Assembly: GCA_938016265.1 (NCBI GenBank) | Contig: CALLWB010000086.1 | Location: forward strand, 1-64,000 | Direction of reading: 5' to 3' | DNA: 64,000 nucleotides | Source of the DNA: an uncultured Saprospiraceae bacterium | GTDB taxonomy: Bacteria; Bacteroidota; Bacteroidia; Chitinophagales; Saprospiraceae | Shown: positions 45,980 to 54,061 of the stretch, piece after piece | How the letters are laid out: the number at the start of each line of letters is the position of its first letter | Numbering within the stretch: position 1 is the first letter of the stretch | Program-made: the position numbers and the translations under genes | The notes under the pieces: generated by a model | The model's database searches: none | What the model saw: the letters and a program-made list of their open reading frames with translations, nothing else | Told to the model about the DNA's origin: nothing

Positions 45980-46210
45980 TTGGCTGAATTTTATGTTAAT
46001 CTTAACGGTATTTATCTCGTAATTGGCGGTTGGTATAAAGTAGAATGTACGGACGGTGATGGAGTAGAGATGCTTTTTTCAGAGGGAAAAGTGACCCCAT
46101 TTAAGTACTCGCATGTCGCAAAAGATAGTGACTACTTCTACCCTATTTATTCTGCCAATGCAACACTTTCCCAGGCGATTAGACGTGAGTTAAATAATAC
46201 CTTACTGTGA
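45980..46210 (+). CDS. Possible small protein of unknown function or gene remnant
   Basis: An open frame of 76 residues starts at TTG (45980) and ends at TGA (46210). The frame stays open upstream to a stop at 45932, adding 15 codons with coding character (IGIFGGKKNG) but no ATG. The protein looks globular (LAEFYVNLNGIYLVIGGWY, then SHVAKDSDYFYPIYSANA) and matches no family I know. A terminator follows 5 bp after the stop codon, which supports real transcription in this direction. The missing ATG suggests either a non-ATG start or the tail of a decayed gene. It is the only plus-strand gene between mazG and 49938. Confidence 0.4.
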   Translation: MAEFYVNLNGIYLVIGGWYKVECTDGDGVEMLFSEGKVTPFKYSHVAKDSDYFYPIYSANATLSQAIRRELNNTLL

Positions 46211-46215
46211 GGAAG

Positions 46216-46243
46216 CCCTCATTCATTCAAAAATGGGGGTTTT
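46216..46243 (+). terminator. Terminator of the small plus-strand gene
   Basis: CCCTCATT (46216-46223) pairs with AATGGGGG (46232-46239) with one G-U pair and is followed by TTTT. Confidence 0.65.
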
Positions 46244-46271
46244 GCATACTTTGGCCGTGTCAATTAAGCTC

Positions 46272-46318
46272 CCCCCGGAGCCCACGCCAGCAAGGGATAG
46301 TGCACTTCAATCAATCCA
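46272..46318. repeat. Diverged intergenic repeat, copy 1 (overlaps the symporter stop)
   Basis: Aligned by eye without gaps to 62855-62901, 33 of 47 positions agree. Shared blocks include CGGAG, GCCA, GGGA, GCACTT and CAATCCA. Its last eight bases overlap the 3' end of the symporter gene. Confidence 0.45.
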
Positions 46319-47912
46319 CAATCCGCAGCGGCTCCGCAGGAGACAGGTGCTGAGTGAACCGACTCACCACCATAATCGTCAGCATGCCAGAAGCCATCGC
46401 CAGGGTACGGAACGGGAATAACACCTCCCCGCCTTCAATCATCGGGTAAGGCAATAAAATAGGGAGGCCTAACGTCAGGTCTCCGCCGCCAAACCGTAAA
46501 ATAAAGGCGACTATAAATCCTGAAAGGGAACCGTAGAAATTGGCTTTTTTGTCAAACAATGCTGCTACAAGTTGCGGAAACAACAGGCAATACACAAAAT
46601 CACTGCACAAAAACCAAAGGGCATAGACACTTTTCACTTGTAGTGCTAGTAAGGTGGCTGCAATTCCTATAATCCAAATACTCTTTTTTATCACTTTTGC
46701 GAGGCCTTCGTTGGTAATGTCGGGCTTGATCAATGGACGATACACATTCCAGCTGGCCATTGAGGAAGCAGACAAAATTGAAGAATCGACGGACGACATC
46801 ACCGCCGCGGCAATAGCTCCGAGCGCAATCGTCGCCACCCAAGGATTCGTCAGGTATCGAACTACATATGGAAGCGTAAGTGCAGCTTCTTCAGGCGCAG
46901 CAACTCCGAAAGACTCCCAAGAAACTACGGACCCAACAACCCCGATAATAATCGGAGGAATTGCTGCCAAAATACAAACCACCCCTGCAATCAATGACAG
47001 GTTTCTAGCTGTATTTTCATCTTTAGATGCCAGTACCCGCTGAAAATAAACTTGCCAGGCAATCCCGCCAAACATCAGCAGTAAAGCATAATCCCACCAT
47101 TTCCAGTAAAAATTGCCCCAAGCCGGATCTTTCCAGCCATCAATCGGTGGGAAAAAATTGGCCATTCCTCCATTTTTCTCTGTGTACGCTGCCCACGCAA
47201 CATCCCATCCACCAACAGATTCCAACGCAAAAGGAATAACGAGAATCAATCCAACAAATAAGAGGATCAATTGGACAATATCCGTCAATGCAACGGCCCA
47301 CAATCCACCCAATGAAGTGTAAGCTATTGCTATAAAAGCAGACAAAATAATCGAAGAATTGAAGTCTAATCCAAGGACCGTCCCAAAGGTAGTACCTAGC
47401 GCAGTCAGGATGGCGGAGGTCCAAAATATCTCTCCGGTCAACGCGGGGATAAACAGTAAAGCGGCCATCTTTTTCCCAAACCTTTGTGCAAGCGGATCGA
47501 GCATGGTTTTGAACTTATGCCGCCGCATTTTTTTAGCAAAAAACAACCCGCCAATCACCAAACTCATGGCGTAGCCCCAAGGAGCCTGTACCCAGGCAAG
47601 GCCCCATGCTGCCGTATATTCTGCGGTACCATTTATATACCCACCTCCGACCCAGGTCGCACTCATTGTAAAAACAGCTAATCCAATTGGAATCCCCCGT
47701 CCTGCTAGCATGACATCTGTGGCCGTATTGGTTTTCTTCAGATTTGCCGCGTAAGAACCTAGGAAAAAAATGATTCCATAGAAGACCATCATACAGATAA
47801 ATCCAGGCCAAAAAACATCTTTCCCAGTATACCAAAGGTAAACACCTACTAAGGTCAGCAGGGCCATTAATGCAGCTGTAGGTATTAAATGGGCCGATTT
47901 GGGGTTTGCCAT
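46311..47912 (-). CDS. Sodium:solute symporter of the high-affinity choline-transporter (CHT1/SLC5A7) type
   Basis: 533 residues with about 13 hydrophobic segments, the size of the sodium:solute symporter family. From memory of the family, long stretches resemble the animal high-affinity choline transporter: GGGYINGTAE (89-98), GLAWVQAPWGY, GGLFFAKKMR, TMLDPLAQRFGKKM, LLFIPALTGEIFW, GGIAWQVYFQRVLAS and AAVMSSVDSSILSASSM, which includes the Na+-site Ser region. The likely role is Na+-driven uptake of choline or a related quaternary amine, for betaine synthesis or lipid head groups; the substrate is not proven. It stands alone, with no choline dehydrogenase nearby in the window. Confidence 0.88.
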   Translation of the reverse strand: MANPKSAHLIPTAALMALLTLVGVYLWYTGKDVFWPGFICMMVFYGIIFFLGSYAANLKKTNTATDVMLAGRGIPIGLAVFTMSATWVGGGYINGTAEYTAAWGLAWVQAPWGYAMSLVIGGLFFAKKMRRHKFKTMLDPLAQRFGKKMAALLFIPALTGEIFWTSAILTALGTTFGTVLGLDFNSSIILSAFIAIAYTSLGGLWAVALTDIVQLILLFVGLILVIPFALESVGGWDVAWAAYTEKNGGMANFFPPIDGWKDPAWGNFYWKWWDYALLLMFGGIAWQVYFQRVLASKDENTARNLSLIAGVVCILAAIPPIIIGVVGSVVSWESFGVAAPEEAALTLPYVVRYLTNPWVATIALGAIAAAVMSSVDSSILSASSMASWNVYRPLIKPDITNEGLAKVIKKSIWIIGIAATLLALQVKSVYALWFLCSDFVYCLLFPQLVAALFDKKANFYGSLSGFIVAFILRFGGGDLTLGLPILLPYPMIEGGEVLFPFRTLAMASGMLTIMVVSRFTQHLSPAEPLRIVD

Positions 47913-48400
47913 ATTATTTGATTTTTTTGGTGGAGCGAAGTTACTAGAATATTTGGAAATTATTGAATTGTGGATTTAGTTGTGTTGATTTTGAGGAGCA
48001 AAGTTGGGGGCACCAATTGTTGATGGTCAACCTCGTAGAGCATCTTTACAAATGGAAACTTATGGATAGGGGACTGAAGAATTTGCTGTTTGAGTCGATT
48101 TTGCAGTTCCTAAACTGAATCCTGCATTTCGTTGATTGGTTTTGATTTTTGAAGGCGCCTACACTAGGTTTGCTTTCATTAGCTTTGCAAAATCAATATC
48201 CTTGATGGAAAGAGACTAAAGTGGAGGTAGTTATAATGAATGGATACGATCATCGAGTATGCTTACGATGTGCGAATCGGCAAAAATAAGGAAAGACGGT
48301 GTACTTGGGACAGCCGACTACTATTTGTGGAACGCTAGTGGGCGCGAGTTGGCCATCCTGGACAAAACTGATGATTAGCCCTAGGAACACCTTACTGATC
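47913..48400. other. Intergenic region with a possible RHS-like remnant
   Basis: About 490 bp between the symporter start and the end of the DKNYY gene. Apart from the short RHS-like reading frame at 48220-48378, I see no gene or repeat. Confidence 0.45.
48220..48378 (+). pseudogene. Possible remnant of an RHS/YD-repeat protein
   Basis: A plus-strand frame reads IRKDG, then DYYLWNASGRELAILDK, then TAG at 48376-48378. The phrase 'YYLxxAxGxELAI' resembles the core of Bacteroidota RHS proteins before their polymorphic tip. No start codon with a proper upstream region and no further repeats are present, so if real it is a decayed fragment. Short length keeps confidence low. Confidence 0.3.
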
Positions 48401-49471
48401 TTATTTAATCTTTCTCTCTCCTTTCATATTAAACCGATTCCCCTTATCGTCTATCCAGGTATAATGTTGGTCTTTTTCATTTCTGAACGATTTAGCGTCT
48501 GCGCCTTCTAGTATTTCAGTCATGTAATAAACATGTTGATCATCCTTTGAATATCCAAATCCGATCACGCTAAAAGCTTTAGGATTAGCTTTGGTTATTA
48601 TTTTATCGCCCAGATAAACGTGCTGCTTGTCTTTGTAAAATCGCAGATTACTAATATGCCCGCCATCTTCGACGACTTCGAATGAATTTGCATCTGCATC
48701 GTTCACTGGCACTCCATAACTAATTACTTGATTGTTAACTCCAATTACATTTTTAGCAATGATTTTGATGTCTTCCTGTTGGCCATCATATTTAATTGTT
48801 TTTAGCGCCGCTTCAAATTGCTCATTTGTGCCTACATAGTAGATTGACTTACCAGAAAGGAGGTATTTTTCTGTCAATTCCTTAGGAGGATGTTCAATAG
48901 AAGTTACCCATTCGGTTCTTCTTTCAAGGATGGAATAAAGCGCATTTTTATCATAGAAAAAATCTTTTGATAAGAACTTCAAACTCTCATAGTCTGCTTC
49001 GACCACTTGCCCAAAAAAATAATGTTGATTTTTGTCTCTTGTCCAACCATAACTTCCTTGTTTTATCTCTCCTAGATATTCAAAAGACGCTACATCCAAA
49101 CCTTCTATTTGGAGCGGTTGGAGCGCTCCAAAATCTGCTATTTCATAAACGTGATCTTTATCCTTTACGACATGATTTACCACGTCAAATGTCGCATAGT
49201 CCACTTGCTTTTGGATTTTACCATCTGAAAAAACGGAATGCTTATCTTTTCCAATCGTCTCAGAAAGCACAGTAAATGATTTTGCATCCGCAGTAATTTT
49301 GTGATAGCCTAGCGAAAACCAGTTCCCATTTCTCGAGAAATAAAGTGTTCCATTCTTATTGTAATAGGAATTTGATTTTTTAGGATCTATCAGTTTACCC
49401 ATCCTCCAGGAATAGCCAACGATCAGAATTAACAGAGCGAATAATAGCGTAAGGATTAGAAATATTTTCAT
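48401..49471 (-). CDS. DKNYY-family protein, membrane-anchored
   Basis: 356 residues. One N-terminal hydrophobic helix (about 3-22) acts as signal or anchor, followed by tandem DKNYY-type units of about 45 residues. Each unit reads roughly 'YxKDxxHVYYxxxxLxGADAxSF', for example YKDKQHVYLGDKI, YSKDDQHVYYMTEILEGADAKSF and RDKNQHYFFGQVVEADYESL. The family is widespread in secreted bacterial proteins and has no known enzymatic role. The C-terminus ends basic (GERKIK). It appears to be a single gene. Confidence 0.85.
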   Translation of the reverse strand: MKIFLILTLLFALLILIVGYSWRMGKLIDPKKSNSYYNKNGTLYFSRNGNWFSLGYHKITADAKSFTVLSETIGKDKHSVFSDGKIQKQVDYATFDVVNHVVKDKDHVYEIADFGALQPLQIEGLDVASFEYLGEIKQGSYGWTRDKNQHYFFGQVVEADYESLKFLSKDFFYDKNALYSILERRTEWVTSIEHPPKELTEKYLLSGKSIYYVGTNEQFEAALKTIKYDGQQEDIKIIAKNVIGVNNQVISYGVPVNDADANSFEVVEDGGHISNLRFYKDKQHVYLGDKIITKANPKAFSVIGFGYSKDDQHVYYMTEILEGADAKSFRNEKDQHYTWIDDKGNRFNMKGERKIK

Positions 49472-49937
49472 TTAGTTCTTTTATAGTCTATCAGTAACGT
49501 CTTAGTTTCAATCGATGTCAATAGTATTGATTTCCATTTGGTTGCTATAGGAGACTAAAAGTGTCTCCCTTCTTCTTTCTTCAAATCATCTTGGTAGATT
49601 CCAAATCATATGTGCTAAATATAGAAAAATAAAACCATACCTAAGGGCGTTTGGTGGGTCGTTGGTTCTTATGAAGTTCCTTGAATGCCTAACAGGTAGC
49701 TACCTACCACCATTTAAACTGGCTATAGCTCAGCTCTTTTTGCTTTTCATTGGGGAATCAAATACAAATAGGATATATTAAACATTTTTCATATCTTTAC
49801 AAGTACAATTAAAATAGTTGAATACAAATATACAAGCAGGCGCAAGGAAGCGTAAGTATGTATCTACAGCCCCCCCCAATTCTATTTCTTGATTGCGAAG
49901 ACTAAATCCTATCACAGATTACCCAAAAAAACATCGG
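49472..49937. other. Divergent intergenic region
   Basis: About 465 bp between divergent genes. It contains a hairpin GGAGAC/GTCTCC (49550-49568), a perfect AGGTAGCTACCT palindrome near 49695 and an eight-C run near 49871. TATCTTTA near 49793 is one mismatch from the plus-strand -7 consensus. No coding sequence is evident. Confidence 0.4.
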
Positions 49938-51155
49938 ATGCTACATTCAATTTTTAAAACACAGCTAGAAAAAAAGGATAAAATCAAAGAAATTCTAGAC
50001 AAGTACAGGCATACGGAAGAATGGAAAAAATCAAGAAATGCCTTTGGGCAAATTATCAGAAAATATTTGCACGGCGATCTATCTTCTATGAAAGACAAGG
50101 AGTTGGATCAACATTTTGAACGGGCATTGGTCATTACGAAAAAAGATGTGGAAAAATATCAACATTGGATAAATGATCTGCTGGCAAACAAAAAAGATAT
50201 TGGATCGCCTTATTATTTAGTGAACACCGCACACCACCGGAAGGACCAATACTTTGCTACAGATGAAAAAATCCCCATCACTGGAACTGGCAACCAAACA
50301 CTGAATGCAAAGTTTGATGCTCAAAACATCTATCAAAAATCTTTGATAAATGCGGCTTCAGAGATGCCCGAAAGAGTGGCGAAAAGTCCATTTCCTACTT
50401 GGGATTCCATCAAGGAGATCATGACCGATAAAACCAAATTTAAGACCAGATTTGATATCACAGATCCCGATCAGGAAAAGGAAGTTTTTGATCTTGTGTC
50501 TGCCTGGGATTGGGATCAGGTCCAAGGCGAGGTATTCCTTACCCCAAAAATGGCGTTTAATCAAGTATTTTCACCTGCACTATTTGCTGTTTATTTCTTT
50601 GGCCCAAAAGAAGGCGCGGCCAAAAATGTCTTCTTTATTGTATCGGCAAGTGGGTCAAGTGTCCCTGAGACGCCATTTGTAGGAATTGTAAATGCCCCTT
50701 CCTGCCCAAAACAGAAGGTCTATAGTTCTGTCAGTAGATTTGCGTTCACCTACCTTTCTAGTCCAGACAATCCAATGAAATATTGGATAGATCTAAATGA
50801 AGGGGAACAAGCGGGATTTCATATGGGCATAGAAACCTACTACCCAAAACGTCCTAATTCCGCCTACATAGAGGTGATTACAGAGTTTTGTGCCCAAGTC
50901 CCTGAAAAAGACCTTAAGTTTTATGAAGACATTCCTTTCCTAGTCATCTTTTTGATGTTAATAAAAGGGACCTTGATGCGAGATTTAGTCAAAGCCTACT
51001 ACCCTAACAGTAGTTCCGCACAGTTATGGATTGATGTAGGGGCGTTGCACAAAGGGCATCCTATTAGAAATGACCTGGCAGCCATTGGATTGGATACACT
51101 AGCAAGTATATTTGATCTCATTGTTTGGAAAGAAAAACCTACAGTTTCTAATTAA
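49938..51155 (+). CDS. Protein of unknown function
   Basis: 405 residues from ATG at 49938; the frame could extend 15 codons to a TTG at 49893. There is no signal peptide and no transmembrane helix, so it is probably cytoplasmic. The N-terminal 100 residues are charged and helical (TQLEKKDKIKEILDKYRHTEEW). The remainder is mixed alpha/beta, with WDWDQVQGEVFLTPKMAF, YFFGPKEGAAKNVFFIVSA and LWIDVGALHKGH as memorable segments. I do not recognise the family or any catalytic motif. It converges on the flavin oxidase gene with a hairpin-rich gap of about 210 bp; a functional link is not implied by convergence alone. Confidence 0.7.
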   Translation: MLHSIFKTQLEKKDKIKEILDKYRHTEEWKKSRNAFGQIIRKYLHGDLSSMKDKELDQHFERALVITKKDVEKYQHWINDLLANKKDIGSPYYLVNTAHHRKDQYFATDEKIPITGTGNQTLNAKFDAQNIYQKSLINAASEMPERVAKSPFPTWDSIKEIMTDKTKFKTRFDITDPDQEKEVFDLVSAWDWDQVQGEVFLTPKMAFNQVFSPALFAVYFFGPKEGAAKNVFFIVSASGSSVPETPFVGIVNAPSCPKQKVYSSVSRFAFTYLSSPDNPMKYWIDLNEGEQAGFHMGIETYYPKRPNSAYIEVITEFCAQVPEKDLKFYEDIPFLVIFLMLIKGTLMRDLVKAYYPNSSSAQLWIDVGALHKGHPIRNDLAAIGLDTLASIFDLIVWKEKPTVSN

Positions 51156-51160
51156 GAACG

Positions 51161-51234
51161 GGGCTTAAGCCCTGATTTTGCACAAAATTTTAGTTGACGA
51201 TAACAAGGGCAAACTCAGGGCTAAAGCCTGTTTA
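51161..51234. terminator. Hairpins between convergent genes
   Basis: GGGCTTAAGCCC (51161-51172) is a perfect palindrome 6 bp after the stop at 51155. A second hairpin with CAGG/CCTG arms lies at 51216-51231. The two segments are also near inverted copies of each other (CTTAAGCCCTGA against TCAGGGCTAAAG) and contain the dispersed 14-mer. They could end transcription from either side, but no strong T-run is present. Confidence 0.45.
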
Positions 51235-51364
51235 TCGGAACGTAGCGGGCAAGCCCAACTAAGAATTAGCTTGGGATCCCCTGTCTGAAGATCGGGTTAT
51301 TGATAATCGGAAGTTACCTACTAAGCAGATACGAATTGAGTAGCGGGTATCGCGTTTTTGCTTG

Positions 51365-53689
51365 TCAATCCCGCTCAATAACCCACATCCCGGTCGCCAT
51401 ATCCAATAAGCGAAAAACAACCACCTCCCCAGTAATCCCGGTCTCCCCATCAACCAACAATCCAGCATTTATATAAGCAATCAAAGCTGTTGCCGCTTCC
51501 CCAGAAACAATCATCCGTGTACCATCGAAACTGCAGGTACCGTAGTGCCTATTCTGCTTAAACGAATGATAAAGTTTCATATCCTCTGTGAGTGAAAGTA
51601 ATTGTCCGGTACCAGAAAAGCGCATTTCACAAACGACAGGATCCTTGAGGTTTTGAGTGCTGGCAATCAGACTAACGCCCATTCGTTTGCATTTCTTTGG
51701 GCCAAGGGGTTTACATTGCGTTCGGATCGGCTGGGTCAATCCGTTATAAATTTCCCAGGCCATGTCCTCTTTGATTTTAAGAATCCCGTGATTGTTCACT
51801 TCATTAATTCGGAAGATCACTTGTCCGGTCGCCTTTTCCTGAGGAATCCCACTATGTTCTGCAGATTGGCTAATTTTTAGCCGATAGGTAAATGGACCAT
51901 CAAAAGTGCCCTTTGTATTATATTGTTTGTATTGATTTTCCCAAGTCTCAAAGCCTGGCATAACGTTACGTACTTGCGCTGCAGTCAGGTTGTTCGCCTG
52001 TCCCCAATGCGGCCTCGCTTGCCCTACGGTAGTCAGCAAAGCCTCTATCTCAAAAAATAGTTTTCGGCGACCAACAAGGTAAGCATGGTAGAGACTTGCC
52101 ATAGGAGCGTTCGTCGTTCCACCATTTTTAATCTTATGGTCAAGAAAATCACTGCCAGGCATAGGTGATTCGATGGTACAAGTCACTCGATGGTGCATCG
52201 GAGACATAAAAGCGTCGTTGGCCGGTACAAAGCGAATACCCAGTGGTGAGGTAGGTAAGGGATGGTTGATCCATGCATTCATCAACTTATCCGGATCTTC
52301 CTTGAACGGAATTTTTTGTTGGTTATCCGGTGGAAATATAGCAGAAAATGCCGCTAAATTCTCCTTGTAATAAGCTAATACCGCATCGATAGAAGCAACC
52401 GTTTTATTGAAATCTACATTTTGCTCAGCAGAATCTGCGTTGACATCCATGTCCAATTGCAGCACCTTATAGTTTTTATCGACATAACCATTTACTTGTG
52501 TAGCTTTAACTGCACTTTTCAAGCTTTTAGGTACGCGTACTACTGGATTCTTTAGCTCCCATTCTAAAAGAACAGCGGAGGCGATACGGCCTAATTCTGT
52601 CGTTGCGATCGCCATCGTTAGCGGCCGCTTCTTGTCTTTTTCGTAGGAAGCAATTTTATTTCTCTTAGAAACTAATACCAGATAATCTTGTTGATTAGTA
52701 GTTGGATTTAGCGATTGGTAGTTGTCTAAAACCAGTTCATAATAATCATTTTCTTTTAGGTCGTCTTGCAATGATTCTTTCACACTACTCCACCAGCTAA
52801 GCACCCGATACTCCTTCAGATAAAACCCGGGTACGAGCTTTAGAGTTACCTGATAAATGACGCCCATCGTCCCGATAGACACCAAAACCGCATTAAAGGT
52901 ATCATCGTTTTGGATCAATTCAATAGTGGGATTTGCCAAGGCCCATTTCTGCGGATCAGTGATTCCATTAGTGGGCTCGATTCTTCTGGCGACTACATTT
53001 CCTTCTCCATCGAGGGTTACCAGTTGCAATCCTGCTACCATTTGCGGAAAGGATGGTTTCGTGATTCCCGAACCGTGTGTAGAAGTAGAAAGCGCTCCTA
53101 CGATGGTCTGAAAATGTCCAGCTCCAAGGTTCTCCAGTGTTCGAGCCATCGGAGTACTTGGTGTTGGGTCAGGATCTAGTTCTTCGAAAATCTCCTTCAC
53201 CGTCCTTCCTGCACCACAATTATAAAGCAGGCTTGCCTGGCTACCCTCTTTTAATAACGTGGCATCGACAGGCACACTATCTGCAAAGCCACCTGTATTT
53301 ATCATCTTCGTATTATCCCCCGGTTCAGGAGCATCCGACAAGGAGCGGGAAGAACCGACGGCCCTAATATGCATACCAGCATCAGTAATTTCTCTTACTG
53401 CTGTCATCAATTCTTCCAGTGTTTTAGGGCAGAGGATATCTGAATTATCAATACCATATCTGGAATTGATGGTGTTGTTTACGGTGTTAATTTGCGTTTC
53501 TTTCTCCTTGGGAGGTGTTTCAGGGTGTAGCTTCTCCGCGGCTTCCCAAACCTGATCAGGATGAAGTTTTGTGAGACTTGCAAGTTGTGATGAATATTCC
53601 ACCCTTTCGTCAATGTCTGTACTTTGTTGGATTTTGCTCAACAATTCTTCGACTTGGTTTTGTAGTTGGTCTTCCTTTTGTTTGCTCAT
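51365..53689 (-). CDS. FAD-linked oxidase, L-gulonolactone / D-arabinono-1,4-lactone oxidase-like
   Basis: 774 residues. An N-terminal helical extension (about 1-85) precedes a VAO-type FAD-binding domain (about 90-285) with GSSRSLSDAP (about 111-120), LGAGHFQTIVGALSTSTHG and GTMGVIYQVTLKL. The C-terminal substrate domain has the aldonolactone-oxidase signature ARPHWGQAN (about 560). A further 160 residues at the C-terminus are extra compared with the usual 430-550-residue enzymes. Known members oxidise aldonolactones to ascorbate or erythroascorbate precursors; the substrate here is uncertain because of the large extensions. In many members a His in the FAD domain binds FAD covalently; the segment here has Arg-Ser-Leu, so the cofactor may be non-covalent. 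Monocistronic. Confidence 0.82.
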   Translation of the reverse strand: MSKQKEDQLQNQVEELLSKIQQSTDIDERVEYSSQLASLTKLHPDQVWEAAEKLHPETPPKEKETQINTVNNTINSRYGIDNSDILCPKTLEELMTAVREITDAGMHIRAVGSSRSLSDAPEPGDNTKMINTGGFADSVPVDATLLKEGSQASLLYNCGAGRTVKEIFEELDPDPTPSTPMARTLENLGAGHFQTIVGALSTSTHGSGITKPSFPQMVAGLQLVTLDGEGNVVARRIEPTNGITDPQKWALANPTIELIQNDDTFNAVLVSIGTMGVIYQVTLKLVPGFYLKEYRVLSWWSSVKESLQDDLKENDYYELVLDNYQSLNPTTNQQDYLVLVSKRNKIASYEKDKKRPLTMAIATTELGRIASAVLLEWELKNPVVRVPKSLKSAVKATQVNGYVDKNYKVLQLDMDVNADSAEQNVDFNKTVASIDAVLAYYKENLAAFSAIFPPDNQQKIPFKEDPDKLMNAWINHPLPTSPLGIRFVPANDAFMSPMHHRVTCTIESPMPGSDFLDHKIKNGGTTNAPMASLYHAYLVGRRKLFFEIEALLTTVGQARPHWGQANNLTAAQVRNVMPGFETWENQYKQYNTKGTFDGPFTYRLKISQSAEHSGIPQEKATGQVIFRINEVNNHGILKIKEDMAWEIYNGLTQPIRTQCKPLGPKKCKRMGVSLIASTQNLKDPVVCEMRFSGTGQLLSLTEDMKLYHSFKQNRHYGTCSFDGTRMIVSGEAATALIAYINAGLLVDGETGITGEVVVFRLLDMATGMWVIERD

Positions 53690-54061
53690 ATTAGGGTTGG
53701 ATAGTGGTGATAAGCCCTGTTCAGGGAATAAATACCGGATATAAAAATATTGATATAGGTGGGGGGTAAAACGATCTTTGCTAATGGCAGAAATACCTGA
53801 AGTTCTTACCTACAAGGTAACAAAATAAATTTAAATATTAAATTTATTGCATATGATTGGCTGCAAACAAGCTAATTGGCAGAAACGGTCGTCTGGGAGG
53901 AGACGGCTCCTGCGCTTTGGCCACCTAGAAACATCCAAACGTTATCAACATTGATCAGGCTTGCATTCTCCATCACAAATCTTATAGGCGTAGGACGAAT
54001 TCAATAAAATAAGAATAGGTAGATTTTAAGATTCAATTGCAGTTGCGCGTCTCAAATTGGA
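53690..54061. other. Intergenic region, little structure
   Basis: About 370 bp between two minus-strand genes. It holds a hairpin CGTCT/AGACG near 53890-53906 and AT-rich sequence near 53820-53850 that may be the promoter area of the oxidase. No gene seen. Confidence 0.35.

Noticed and set aside
46268-46281. GC-rich palindrome GCTCCCCCCGGAGC as the symporter terminator
   Set aside because: It is about 30 bp past the stop with a six-base G/C loop and no T-run, and it belongs to the diverged intergenic repeat.
49871-49878. Eight-C run as a phase-variation tract
   Set aside because: It lies upstream of any likely start codon of the 405-aa protein and outside an identifiable promoter. It could also be a sequencing artefact.
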